Below are positions 1-6,069 of a stretch of 7,950 nt of DNA, in pieces. The DNA is from CAYTED01 sp964404075. Lineage in GTDB: Bacteria; Patescibacteriota; Minisyncoccia; Moranbacterales; UBA1568. The stretch lies in assembly GCA_964404075.1 (NCBI GenBank), contig CAYOIM010000037.1:1-7950 (forward strand), written 5' to 3'. Position numbers and translations under genes: made by a program. Each line of letters begins with the position of its first letter. Position 1 is the stretch's first letter. The notes under the pieces are model-generated. The model did no database searches and had not been told where the DNA came from. It saw only the letters and a list, made by a program, of their open reading frames with translations.

Positions 1-641
1 AGATCGTCGATGATCCAAAAAGAAGCCTGAAATCCCTGCACTCCGACCGGCATTTCGCGGAGCGTGATTGCTTGCGCAACAATCTTCTTCGGATCGATAT
101 CCGCTCCTGATCCATGCGGAATCAGCGTATGGGTCAAAATTTTCTTCTTTCGCTTCACATTTCGCAACGCCGCATCGAAATTCTCCGAATATATCTTCGT
201 ATAATTCGCGGCTCCCGGAGTATCCAGGGTCAGGATGAGTGTTCCATCTTTCATGGTCACCATCGTCTTTTCGATGAACGCCTTGATCGCGATCTTGGTA
301 TCGAAAATCTTCGCCTCCGGAAAGTCAGCCTCGCTTCGATAAAAATCAGAGAGAAGCCCCTTTAATTCCCTCGCGATAACGATTCGATTCTCGAAGATCC
401 GTTCGATCGTATTCGGAGACTCGATCCAATACCATGTTTTTCCACGATGCACATGCGAAGAGACATATCCACTCCTCCCCAACTGTTGCAAAATACTCGC
501 CGCAGTCGTCCGCGGGAGACCGGCTTTCTTCGCTATTTTCACCACAGGAGATTCACCGAGCTGTGTCAGCGCGATATAGATTGCGATTTCATTATCGCTG
601 AATTCGAGGCTTTTCAACGCTTGTTTGATTTCTTTCAGCAT
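1..641 (-). CDS. TrmB-family helix-turn-helix transcriptional regulator (partial, 3' end beyond the left edge)
   Basis: Translating the minus strand from the ATG at 641 gives at least 213 residues without a stop, running off the window. The first ~70 residues form a winged helix-turn-helix: an N-terminal helix (MLKEIKQALKSLEFSDNE), a helix pair around SPVVKIAKKAGLPRTTA, and a wing around GYVSSHVHRGKTWYWI. This is the arrangement of TrmB-like regulators. The following part (about residue 100 on) looks like the TrmB effector/PLD-like domain, with an FxASFWIIDD segment near the window edge. An in-frame TGA six codons upstream supports the ATG at 641. The Shine-Dalgarno is weak (AAAGAG directly before the ATG), and the predicted transcript leader is only about 10 nt. 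The ligand and targets cannot be told from the sequence. TrmB members often sense sugars, but in CPR-like genomes they are numerous and uncharacterised. Confidence 0.85.
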   Translation of the reverse strand, partial: MLKEIKQALKSLEFSDNEIAIYIALTQLGESPVVKIAKKAGLPRTTAASILQQLGRSGYVSSHVHRGKTWYWIESPNTIERIFENRIVIARELKGLLSDFYRSEADFPEAKIFDTKIAIKAFIEKTMVTMKDGTLILTLDTPGAANYTKIYSENFDAALRNVKRKKKILTHTLIPHGSGADIDPKKIVAQAITLREMPVGVQGFQASFWIIDD

Positions 642-657
642 ACTCTTTGGTCACTGC

Positions 658-686
658 ATCCTATCGCAGGCAAGGATAAATATCAA
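658..686 (-). promoter_or_regulatory. Predicted sigma70 promoter of the TrmB-like gene
   Basis: On the minus strand, TTGATA (681-686) is followed after exactly 17 bp by TAGGAT (658-663). Initiation would fall near 651, leaving a leader of about 10 nt before the ATG at 641. The -35 box overlaps the U-tract of the terminator of the upstream HD gene, so termination and re-initiation are packed into the same bases. Motif-based inference only. Confidence 0.5.
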
Positions 687-721
687 GAAAAAAGACCGTG
701 GCGAACATTCTCGCTACGGTC
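684..721 (-). terminator. Rho-independent terminator of the HD hydrolase gene
   Basis: Inverted repeat with arms 694-704 and 711-721 (GACCGT, a mismatch, then GCGA; matching TCGC and ACGGTC) and a 6-nt loop. On the minus strand it is followed by TTTTTTCTT (685-693). It begins 10 bp past the HD gene stop codon at 731-733, so the assignment is clear. Confidence 0.87.
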
Positions 722-730
722 CTAACCGCT

Positions 731-1378
731 TCACAACGGCCGGAGCCTGTCTTCCAGGTTTGCAAGAGAAGCTTGCAAGTTACGGCTGGCCTGCCACTCA
801 CATGCTCTCCGAAAAAACGGCGTGTGGAAAATTTCTGATCGAAAGAGAAACATCCGCAGAATCTGCGCCCTCCCAATACAATACGCCTCCTCAGGAACAA
901 ATCCGTATTCGAACCGAATCCCGGCATCATATCGATCAAAATCAATCTGTGATGCTCCTAACACCGAAATATCGATATCGAGGAGTATCCGCGTATCCCG
1001 ATTCCGAATGACCGTCACATGCTTGGTGAGATGAATCATGCGACTCATGACACCGACGAATGCACGCGAGGCGCCGGTACCGGCGAGGAGCTTCTGCATG
1101 AGATCTGCACTTCGCTTTTCATTGTCGCCACGACGCGGATCATACACGATATCATGGAACCAGAGCGCGCCCTCCACCGCCAAAGGATTTTGCATCTTGC
1201 GCCATATAAGGTCGAATTGATCGAGACAATAGAGCAGATGACCCAGAGTGTGATACGAACGATGTGACTCCGAATACCGTCGCTCAATCACTCGATACAC
1301 CGGGAGCGGATTCCCCCGGAAGCCACCTCGCTTCCACCAATTTTGAAACCGAAACTGCAATGCATAATTCTGTTTCAT
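731..1378 (-). CDS. HD-superfamily metal-dependent phosphohydrolase (COG4339-like)
   Basis: A 215-residue protein with the features of the predicted HD phosphohydrolases of COG4339. These are an N-terminal RYSESHRSYHTLGHL segment (His43, His47), ALWFHDIVYDP with the His75-Asp76 doublet, the DNEKRSA stretch (residues 85-91) and a later LDIDIS (Asp136) likely to complete the metal site. Length fits the family (about 200 residues). The ATG at 1378 is chosen because GGAGAAAG lies just upstream at suitable distance and homology begins here. The open frame continues much further upstream, but that part is antisense to the neighbouring adenylyltransferase gene. The physiological substrate is not known for this family; a nucleotide or phosphate-ester substrate is plausible. 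It is transcribed divergently from an NMN adenylyltransferase-like gene across 90 bp, which hints at a nucleotide-cofactor link, but this is inference. Confidence 0.9.
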   Translation of the reverse strand: MKQNYALQFRFQNWWKRGGFRGNPLPVYRVIERRYSESHRSYHTLGHLLYCLDQFDLIWRKMQNPLAVEGALWFHDIVYDPRRGDNEKRSADLMQKLLAGTGASRAFVGVMSRMIHLTKHVTVIRNRDTRILLDIDISVLGASQIDFDRYDAGIRFEYGFVPEEAYCIGRAQILRMFLFRSEIFHTPFFRRACEWQASRNLQASLANLEDRLRPL

Positions 1379-1390
1379 GATATCTTTCTC

Positions 1391-1413
1391 CAATTGACAA
1401 TAATATACAATTG
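1391..1413. promoter_or_regulatory. Repeated CAATTG palindromes in the divergent promoter region (possible operator)
   Basis: Two copies of the self-complementary hexamer CAATTG (1391-1396 and 1408-1413) stand 17 bp apart. The second sits in the 8-bp palindrome ACAATTGT. They overlap the -35 box and spacer of the plus-strand promoter and lie immediately upstream of the HD gene's ribosome-binding site, so a bound protein could affect both genes. AT-rich promoter DNA can produce such matches by chance. It does not match the TGTA-N5-TACA sites upstream of pnuC. Confidence 0.3.
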
Positions 1414-1422
1414 TGGTAATTT
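1394..1422 (+). promoter_or_regulatory. Strong sigma70 promoter of the NadM-like gene
   Basis: A perfect -35 TTGACA (1394-1399) is followed by a 17-bp spacer and TAATTT (1417-1422), preceded by an extended -10 TG (1414-1415). Initiation near 1429 gives a leader of about 40 nt that contains GAGGAG seven bases before the ATG at 1469. It is one of the best-scoring promoters by eye in the window. Confidence 0.65.
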
Positions 1423-1468
1423 CACCCTTCGCAGTTCCTTCCACGAACACCCTACAGAGGAGCAGGAA

Positions 1469-2014
1469 ATGAGTCAAAGGAAAGTGCGGTACCCGGAAAT
1501 GGCCTATATCGGTCGATTCAATCCGCAGCATCTCGGCCATGAGGCCATGATCCAAATGATGCTCGAGATGAGTGAACGCTCCATCCTTTTCATCGGAAGT
1601 GCCACACACCCGCGCTCGCTGCGACACTTCTTCGATTACCCACAACGGGCGAGTTTCTTGAAGCGAGTGTTTCCGAATCTTCGAGTACTTCCACTCCCCG
1701 ACTTCAACAACAATGCCGCATGGCTCACAGCCATCAATGACATGCTCTCGGCCATCGGCTTCGATCCCAAGGAAACCGTATTCATGGGTGGTTGCCGGGA
1801 AGAAATTTCCGTCCTCGTCGAAGAGGGACATAAACCTCACCATATCGTCGATCGCTTCTCCGGTCGGAAGACCAAGAAAGTTTCGGCGACCGAAGTGCGC
1901 AATGCACTCCTGATGCGGCAATTCCCCAAACTCCGGCGAATGATTAATCCGGTCATCTATGATGAAGTCGTGGCGGCCTGGGAAACTGGATTGGAGGAAT
2001 TCAAGAAGCAGTGA
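1469..2014 (+). CDS. NMN adenylyltransferase-like nucleotidyltransferase (NadM/COG1056 type)
   Basis: A 181-residue protein starting at the ATG preceded by GAGGAG. Residues ~12-25 (AYIGRFNPQHLGHEAM) carry GRFxPxHxGH, the nucleotide-binding signature of the NadM branch of the HxGH adenylyltransferases. ILFIGSATHPRSL, YPQRASFLKRVFP, NNAAWLTAINDML and the C-terminal SATEVRNALL (the ISxTxxR equivalent) follow the order seen in the adenylyltransferase half of NadM-Nudix proteins such as Synechocystis slr0787. No Nudix domain is attached here. The expected reaction is NMN + ATP to NAD + PPi in the cytoplasm. Because a second NMN adenylyltransferase (NadR) is encoded nearby, a different mononucleotide substrate is possible. 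Start codons further upstream in frame overlap the promoter and are not used. A terminator follows within 10 bp, so the gene is monocistronic. Confidence 0.83.
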   Translation: MSQRKVRYPEMAYIGRFNPQHLGHEAMIQMMLEMSERSILFIGSATHPRSLRHFFDYPQRASFLKRVFPNLRVLPLPDFNNNAAWLTAINDMLSAIGFDPKETVFMGGCREEISVLVEEGHKPHHIVDRFSGRKTKKVSATEVRNALLMRQFPKLRRMINPVIYDEVVAAWETGLEEFKKQ

Positions 2015-2019
2015 ACAAG

Positions 2020-2077
2020 AAAAGCGGCACCCCTGAGATTCCAGGATGTGCCGCGTTTTTATTTGCTTTTTTTCTTC
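2020..2077. terminator. Bidirectional rho-independent terminator between convergent genes
   Basis: GCGGCAC (2024-2030) pairs with GTGCCGC (2048-2054), with an inner CCTG/CAGG stem. On the plus strand it is followed by GTTTTTATTTGCTTTTTTT (from 2055), a strong U-tract for the NadM-like gene. On the minus strand it is followed by TTTTCTTG, enough to serve the vWA gene whose stop is at 2080-2082. The hairpin fills nearly all of the 65-bp gap. Confidence 0.87.
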
Positions 2078-2079
2078 AC

Positions 2080-3120
2080 TTAGTCATCAAGCAGGGATCG
2101 TGTCCCATTCGCACGCGAACCCGATGCATCCGGAGGAGAGAGGAGTTTGGTTACCCCGCCCCTCCTGACAATCGCGAGCGTCTTGTGGACATTCGCTATA
2201 TTGTCACGGCCGTGCGGCAGACCGACCTGACGCTTCGTGAGATCAATATCGAATTCACGATCCTTCCCCACCTTGCCAGCCATCACCCCGAGGAGCACAT
2301 CGACGATCCGTCGTGCATCATCGAGGATGAGGACCTGCTCGCGACCGAGCATCCCTCGCCACCATTCTGGCGCTATGGGATGACTGTAGGTCTTCGTATC
2401 GCATACTACCGCATACACATCCGCGGAGACCGAGAGCCGAGCGAGGACATCCTTTGTCTTCACGAGTTCGCGATTCACCGGAACACCGAGAAGTCGATCC
2501 ACCTGACCCGCATCGACCGTGTCATACCCCGCCTCATCGGTGATGAAGAAGGCGAAGACATTTTGCGCCGATCTGGTATCGATGCGTTCGACCAGATGAT
2601 AGGCGACGAGCTCATGTGACTCCCGTTGTGCCTGTCGCCCGTTTCCGCCACCTTCGCGCTCGAGTGAAGCGAGAATAGCATCGAGATCCGACCCCCTTGC
2701 AAATCGTCCGACCTGAATCGGATAGCGATCTGAACCGCTCGCATCACCATGTGCGATGAAGAGCACCTCCACATCATCCGACCCGAAATACCTGACGAGA
2801 TCGACATAGAGGAGAGGAAGTCGCTTAAAAATTTCTTGCGGCCACTCACACATAGATCCCGTCACATCAAGCGACACTATGACGACATTCGCGGCAATAC
2901 TCGACAGCACCCCCTTGCCGTTCGGAATGACCCTTGCGCCGAGCTTCGTCGCAAAGGCATCGATCTTCCGACTCTTTCCATCATTCGGATCGAATCCGAT
3001 ATCGATTCGTTTCGCTCCACCCGCATATGCATCTTTCGCCGGGGCGAAATCATCCGGGCGATGCACTCTCGTGCCACCGCCTACCACATCTGCCTTCACC
3101 CATCCGAATGCACCGCTCAT
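2080..3120 (-). CDS. von Willebrand factor A (vWA) domain protein with MIDAS motif
   Basis: A 346-residue soluble protein without signal peptide or membrane segment. A hydrophobic strand (ANVVIVSLDVTGSM, ~77-90) bears DVTGS (85-89), the DxSxS-type first MIDAS element in its DxTGS form. EREGGGNG (~154-161) and FFITDEAGYD (~191-200, Asp196) are placed where the second and third metal-binding elements are expected. The first ~75 residues are Gly/Asp-rich and I do not recognise them; residues ~270-346 have no assignable domain. The ATG overlaps the kinase stop as ATGA, so translation should be coupled. vWA proteins of this intracellular type usually work as metal-dependent protein-interaction partners. 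Pairing with a kinase recalls the TerY (vWA)-kinase-phosphatase triads, but no PP2C gene is visible here. Its role, and whether the kinase phosphorylates it, are inference. Confidence 0.85.
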   Translation of the reverse strand: MSGAFGWVKADVVGGGTRVHRPDDFAPAKDAYAGGAKRIDIGFDPNDGKSRKIDAFATKLGARVIPNGKGVLSSIAANVVIVSLDVTGSMCEWPQEIFKRLPLLYVDLVRYFGSDDVEVLFIAHGDASGSDRYPIQVGRFARGSDLDAILASLEREGGGNGRQAQRESHELVAYHLVERIDTRSAQNVFAFFITDEAGYDTVDAGQVDRLLGVPVNRELVKTKDVLARLSVSADVYAVVCDTKTYSHPIAPEWWRGMLGREQVLILDDARRIVDVLLGVMAGKVGKDREFDIDLTKRQVGLPHGRDNIANVHKTLAIVRRGGVTKLLSPPDASGSRANGTRSLLDD

Positions 3121-3908
3121 GATATGCTCCTCTCACGAAGTTTGAACAACTCGATTGTTTCCGTCCGACCGAAAATGCGTCGGCGGATATCCGTCAAAGC
3201 GCGACTCACTGCTCGCGCATCCTGTGGTCGGGCGAGCGGATCCTTCCGAATCATCGCCCGTATGCACTCCGCAAATTCGCGGTGCATATCTCTCGGTATC
3301 GTCCCCGCATGAGGATCACCCCCCGCGAGAAAAATTGCCGTCTTCCCCAATGAATAGATGTCCGAGGCAGGAATCGGAGGGAGACCATTGGCGAATTCCG
3401 GTGGCATGTACGCTTCCGTTCCACCCTTTGCGATGGTCTCTCCTGTCGGATTTGCAATCCCGAGACCGAAGTCGACGAGCACTGCATTATGCTCCTCCAA
3501 ATGAAGGATGATATTCTCCGGCTTCACATCACAATGCACGATGCCCTGAAAATGAAGGTACGATAGCGCATCAAGCGTCCGCTGGAGAATCCATGCGATA
3601 TGCTCATCATCGATCGGACCTTCACACTCCACTTTCTTCCGAAGATTTTCACCAGCGATGAACGACATCACGATGATCTGTCCGAAGTCCGGTAGCTCGA
3701 GATAATCCCGAAGAGCCGGAAGCGAAACATGGTGTACCCGAGCAAGAAGCATGGCCTCTTCGCGGAACAATTTCATATACACCGGGTCGCCTGTCCGTTC
3801 CTGCTTGATGCAGGCCGGCATGCCGAGTATCCGATGGCGTCCCGCAAATGTCCGGCCGAAGCTTCCTTCGCCGATCTTCTTCAACACTTCATACTGGCTG
3901 ATATCCAT
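3117..3908 (-). CDS. Hanks-type serine/threonine protein kinase, soluble, non-RD
   Basis: A 263-residue protein that is almost entirely one kinase domain. The glycine loop is IGEGSFGRTF (12-21), the ATP-anchoring lysine Lys35 (ACIKQE), the helix-C glutamate Glu50 or 51 (LFREEAMLL), the catalytic loop HCDVKPEN (125-132; Asp127, Lys129, Asn132), the metal-binding Asp146-Phe-Gly, and a GTEAYMPPE activation segment end (163-171). SDIYSLG (182-188) follows. All catalytic residues are present. The Arg of HRD is Cys, so it is a non-RD kinase. There is no transmembrane segment or extracellular sensor such as in PknB; a short tail of ~20 residues follows the lobe. The ATG at 3908 is chosen for the GGAAGGG upstream and because it begins just before the domain. 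It overlaps the end of the CoaD-CoaE gene by 20 bp, and its TGA overlaps the vWA start. Confidence 0.94.
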   Translation of the reverse strand: MDISQYEVLKKIGEGSFGRTFAGRHRILGMPACIKQERTGDPVYMKLFREEAMLLARVHHVSLPALRDYLELPDFGQIIVMSFIAGENLRKKVECEGPIDDEHIAWILQRTLDALSYLHFQGIVHCDVKPENIILHLEEHNAVLVDFGLGIANPTGETIAKGGTEAYMPPEFANGLPPIPASDIYSLGKTAIFLAGGDPHAGTIPRDMHREFAECIRAMIRKDPLARPQDARAVSRALTDIRRRIFGRTETIELFKLRERSIS

Positions 3909-5085
3909 GATGGATCCCTTCCGATTGCAATGATGGAAAAAGTTCTCGCACCGAATGTGCGAGGGCGTGGAGTGATGCCTCATCTCCGATACGATTCACG
4001 AAACGAATGACGGTCCCGTTCCTAGCGAGGGATGCCCTCTCATACAGCGATCGTGCTTTCTCTTCGGCACTCCACTGGAACCGTGATACAGCGACAGCAT
4101 CTTCCGCAGAAATCGCGCGTATGGAGCGGAATGCCTCCGTATCAGCACTGGAAACGACGATCGAGTTATGATTCGCCCAATGCGACAACCTCATCTCTGC
4201 GAACTGCGCCCACTCGACAAGCACGATACCCCGCTTTCCTGAAAGCGCCTCACGATACAATCGTTCGATATGTGGCGCGACCAACAAATGCAGTTCCGAT
4301 CGTTGCTCCACCGTCGTTTCCGAATCGAATATGCGTCGCTTCAATACATCCCGACGCACACCTCGCCCCTCATCGGTGAGCACATCCTTCCCGAAAAGCT
4401 TCGCGATTCCGTCACGAACGGCCTGCGCTCCCAATGAGTCCTCGGCATACAACACCCGTGACAGCGCATCGACATTGATCACTTCCGCCGGTATTCCATT
4501 CGAAGTCAATCGCTTGGCCAATTGCTCGGTCACATAAGTCTTCCCACTCGCCTGACACCCGGTCACCGCGACCTTGTACTGTCCGCAAATCCGCTCTTCG
4601 AGCAACTGTTTCACGAAAGCCGGTACGAATGGCGTCACATCGACACCACTCTGTACGAAGGCCTTCACGAGCGACGAAGAGATCATCCGATATTCCGGAC
4701 GAGATTCGAGAAAAACGATGCGGTCCGCGAGTACCGGCAGAATGAGCGCGTGCAATTGCATCTGCTCCTTCTCATACCGGACATCATCCTCATTGCGAAT
4801 GCCCCGAAATATCACATCACAGTCTTCACGAAGATAGGTATCGACGAGCAGTCCACCAGACTCGATGACACGGATGCCAGGGAGTCCCGACTGCTCGACG
4901 GCGAGCGTCGCGATATGCATACGCTCAGCAAGCGAGAAGAGATAGCTCCCCCGCTTCAAATCATTGTTCGCGATAAGCACCACGACGGATGCACACCGCT
5001 CCAACGCCCGCGCGATGAGATCAAGGTGCCCGAAGGTTATCGGGTCCGCAGAAAGCGCGACGAGTCCGCGACGATATGACTTCAT
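3889..5085 (-). CDS. coaDE: Bifunctional phosphopantetheine adenylyltransferase / dephospho-CoA kinase (CoaD-CoaE fusion)
   Basis: A 398-residue protein joining the last two steps of CoA synthesis. Residues ~5-165 are CoaD: ADPITFGHLDLI with the TxGH nucleotide-binding motif (17-20), FRGIRNEDDVRYE (~93-105, equivalent to the RGLR...FEYE segment), and the ISSS motif (135-138). Residues ~170-385 are CoaE: P-loop GCQASGKT (176-183), VDALSR (DAD-like), RRDVLKRRIF and APHIERLY (equivalents of the R..L...VF and HP.V elements), and a VLVEWAQFAE core strand. It would convert 4'-phosphopantetheine to dephospho-CoA and then to CoA. Each half has about the normal family length, with a linker under 10 residues. 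The start at 5085 is fixed by a strong AGGAGG five bases upstream; an ATG eight codons earlier would put that site inside the gene. It is first in an operon with the kinase and vWA genes. I found no convincing promoter in the 146-bp leader. Confidence 0.93.
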   Translation of the reverse strand: MKSYRRGLVALSADPITFGHLDLIARALERCASVVVLIANNDLKRGSYLFSLAERMHIATLAVEQSGLPGIRVIESGGLLVDTYLREDCDVIFRGIRNEDDVRYEKEQMQLHALILPVLADRIVFLESRPEYRMISSSLVKAFVQSGVDVTPFVPAFVKQLLEERICGQYKVAVTGCQASGKTYVTEQLAKRLTSNGIPAEVINVDALSRVLYAEDSLGAQAVRDGIAKLFGKDVLTDEGRGVRRDVLKRRIFDSETTVEQRSELHLLVAPHIERLYREALSGKRGIVLVEWAQFAEMRLSHWANHNSIVVSSADTEAFRSIRAISAEDAVAVSRFQWSAEEKARSLYERASLARNGTVIRFVNRIGDEASLHALAHSVRELFPSLQSEGIHHGYQPV

Positions 5086-5090
5086 GATTT

Positions 5091-5096
5091 CCTCCT
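5091..5096 (-). promoter_or_regulatory. Ribosome-binding site of the CoaD-CoaE gene
   Basis: A perfect AGGAGG on the minus strand, five bases before the ATG at 5085. It decides against the in-frame ATG at 5109, which would put this sequence within the coding region. It is one of the strongest Shine-Dalgarno sites in the window and suggests high translation of the first gene of the operon. Confidence 0.8.
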
Positions 5097-5231
5097 CTAC
5101 TGTTGTCAATGAACATGATCACAGTGTAAGAGATTTCCATTTCCGGTGTGTGGAAAAGAGAGAAAATGAGAAATAGCGCCTGCATCACATCACCATTTAT
5201 CCCTTCTACAAGGGGAAAAATAAGCATATCG

Positions 5232-5262
5232 GAAATAAAAAACTGACGAACTTTTTCGTCAG
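5232..5262 (-). terminator. Rho-independent terminator of the pnuC-nadR-nrtR block
   Basis: A perfect 8-bp stem CTGACGAA / TTCGTCAG (5255-5262 and 5243-5250 on the minus strand) with a 4-nt loop, followed directly by TTTTTTATTT on the minus strand. It lies about 50 bp past the nrtR stop. It separates the NAD block from the CoA operon downstream. Confidence 0.92.
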
Positions 5263-5311
5263 CATGAATATATCCATTCATTAATGCGCTCCAAAAAAAA
5301 TCACCGCGAGG

Positions 5312-6001
5312 CTACAGGACATCCACCATCTTCAGTGTTCGATTAGAAAAAGAATAGAGCTTCGCGGGACGGCTCGCGCCTGCCTGTCGCTTCTTCCCTG
5401 TCTCCACGACCAATTTCACATCCTGAATTTTTTTCCGGAAATTTCTCTTATCAAGCGGTCGACCGAGGATCGCTTCATACACTTCCTGCAATTCCGACAG
5501 GGTGAATTCCTTCGGAAGCAACGCATACCCGATATTCGAATACCCGATCTTCCCGATAAGCCGCTCTCGTGCGAGCTTGATCATCCGGGCGTGATCGAAA
5601 GCAAGTGCCGGTAGCCGATCGACATTCTTCCAACCGATCGCCGCATAGTATTCCGTCGTTTTCGGTCGGTATTCCTCGTTACTCACCAATGCAACATACG
5701 CGACCGATATGCTCCGCCCGCGCACATCGCGATCCACCTCTCCGAATGTCGCGAGCTGTTCGAGGTAAATTCCGTCGACACCCGCCTTCTCAGACAAAAT
5801 ACGCGAAGCGGCCGCATCCAATGACTCCCTATCCCCCACCAATCCTCCTGGCGCCGCCCATTTCCCTTCATACGAATCAGTGGCGATCTTGATCAAAAGC
5901 ACATGAAGTGCCCCACGAATGACGGTAAACACCAGTGTATCCACCGCAACCATAATATGCTGTGAAAGGCTCCGACCGAGCTTCTTTGAAATATTGACCA
6001 T
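5312..6001 (-). CDS. nrtR: NrtR: Nudix-related transcriptional regulator of NAD metabolism
   Basis: A 229-residue protein with the two-domain NrtR layout. Residues ~17-150 are a Nudix domain (VAVDTLVFTV, GKWAAPGGLV); residues ~155-229 are the winged helix-turn-helix, with the hallmark LLPKEFTLSELQEVYEAILG, then GRPLDKRNFRKKI and a RPAKLYSF end. The Nudix box (52-75) keeps Gly-x5-Glu but reads RILSEKAG where the active box is REUxEExG. Two acidic residues are lost, as expected for a sensor rather than a hydrolase. By family knowledge, NrtR represses NAD biosynthesis or salvage genes and is released by ADP-ribose or related ligands. It lies 68 bp after nadR with no terminator between, so it can be co-transcribed and also has its own promoter. 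The start is uncertain: ATG 6001 is preferred, but TTG 6025 and ATG 5953 are possible because none has a good ribosome-binding site. Confidence 0.9.
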   Translation of the reverse strand: MVNISKKLGRSLSQHIMVAVDTLVFTVIRGALHVLLIKIATDSYEGKWAAPGGLVGDRESLDAAASRILSEKAGVDGIYLEQLATFGEVDRDVRGRSISVAYVALVSNEEYRPKTTEYYAAIGWKNVDRLPALAFDHARMIKLARERLIGKIGYSNIGYALLPKEFTLSELQEVYEAILGRPLDKRNFRKKIQDVKLVVETGKKRQAGASRPAKLYSFSNRTLKMVDVL

Positions 6002-6004
6002 ATA

Positions 6005-6024
6005 TGAGGTATTACAATGCCTCA
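6005..6024. promoter_or_regulatory. 20-bp palindrome at the predicted nrtR transcription start (candidate operator)
   Basis: TGAGG-n-ATT-nn-AAT-n-CCTCA, symmetrical at 16 of 20 positions. It directly follows the -10 box (6025-6030) and ends 3 bp before the preferred ATG, so a bound protein would block initiation, and in RNA it could form a hairpin over the start. It is unlike the TGTA-N5-TACA sites upstream of pnuC, so either NrtR autoregulates through a different sequence or another factor acts here. Confidence 0.45.
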
Positions 6025-6054
6025 AGTGTACGCTCTTTCATACCTTTGCGTCAA
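6025..6054 (-). promoter_or_regulatory. Predicted internal promoter of nrtR
   Basis: On the minus strand TTGACG (6049-6054), an 18-bp spacer, then TACACT (6025-6030). Initiation would fall about 6018, inside the 20-bp palindrome, giving a leader of ~17 nt before ATG 6001. The promoter lies in the short gap after nadR, so the regulator could be made without the salvage genes. Confidence 0.5.
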
Positions 6055-6069
6055 TCAAACACGAAGAGT

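Noticed and set aside
642..659. Possible TGA recoding (genetic code 25, as in Gracilibacteria), which would extend the TrmB-like gene upstream through an in-frame TGA
   Set aside because: TGA clearly ends several genes here, including ATGA overlaps at 3117-3120 and 7056-7059, so the standard code is in use.
1379..1921. Upstream in-frame extension of the HD hydrolase on the minus strand (about 180 extra residues)
   Set aside because: It runs antisense through the NadM-like gene and the promoter region, shows no recognisable domain, and the ATG at 1378 has a ribosome-binding site where the family homology starts.
2011..2619. Plus-strand open frame of about 200 codons opposite the vWA gene
   Set aside because: It includes the terminator hairpin and is antisense to the MIDAS vWA gene; its composition is that of a shadow frame.
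4522..5079. Plus-strand open frame of 185 codons opposite the coaDE gene
   Set aside because: It is antisense to a strongly conserved CoaD domain, without ribosome-binding site or recognisable motif.
5201..5214. Small CCCTT/AAGGG hairpin in the coaDE leader as a terminator or attenuator
   Set aside because: The stem is only 5 bp and is not followed by a U-tract on the minus strand; too weak to call.
5021..5281. Minus-strand frame of 86 codons in the nrtR-coaDE gap
   Set aside because: It passes through the perfect nrtR terminator and overlaps the coaDE start in another frame; no ribosome-binding site at its ATG.
6012..6041. Nine-codon frame upstream of nrtR as a leader peptide
   Set aside because: Its ATG has no properly spaced ribosome-binding site and would lie upstream of the predicted transcription start; chance is enough to explain it.
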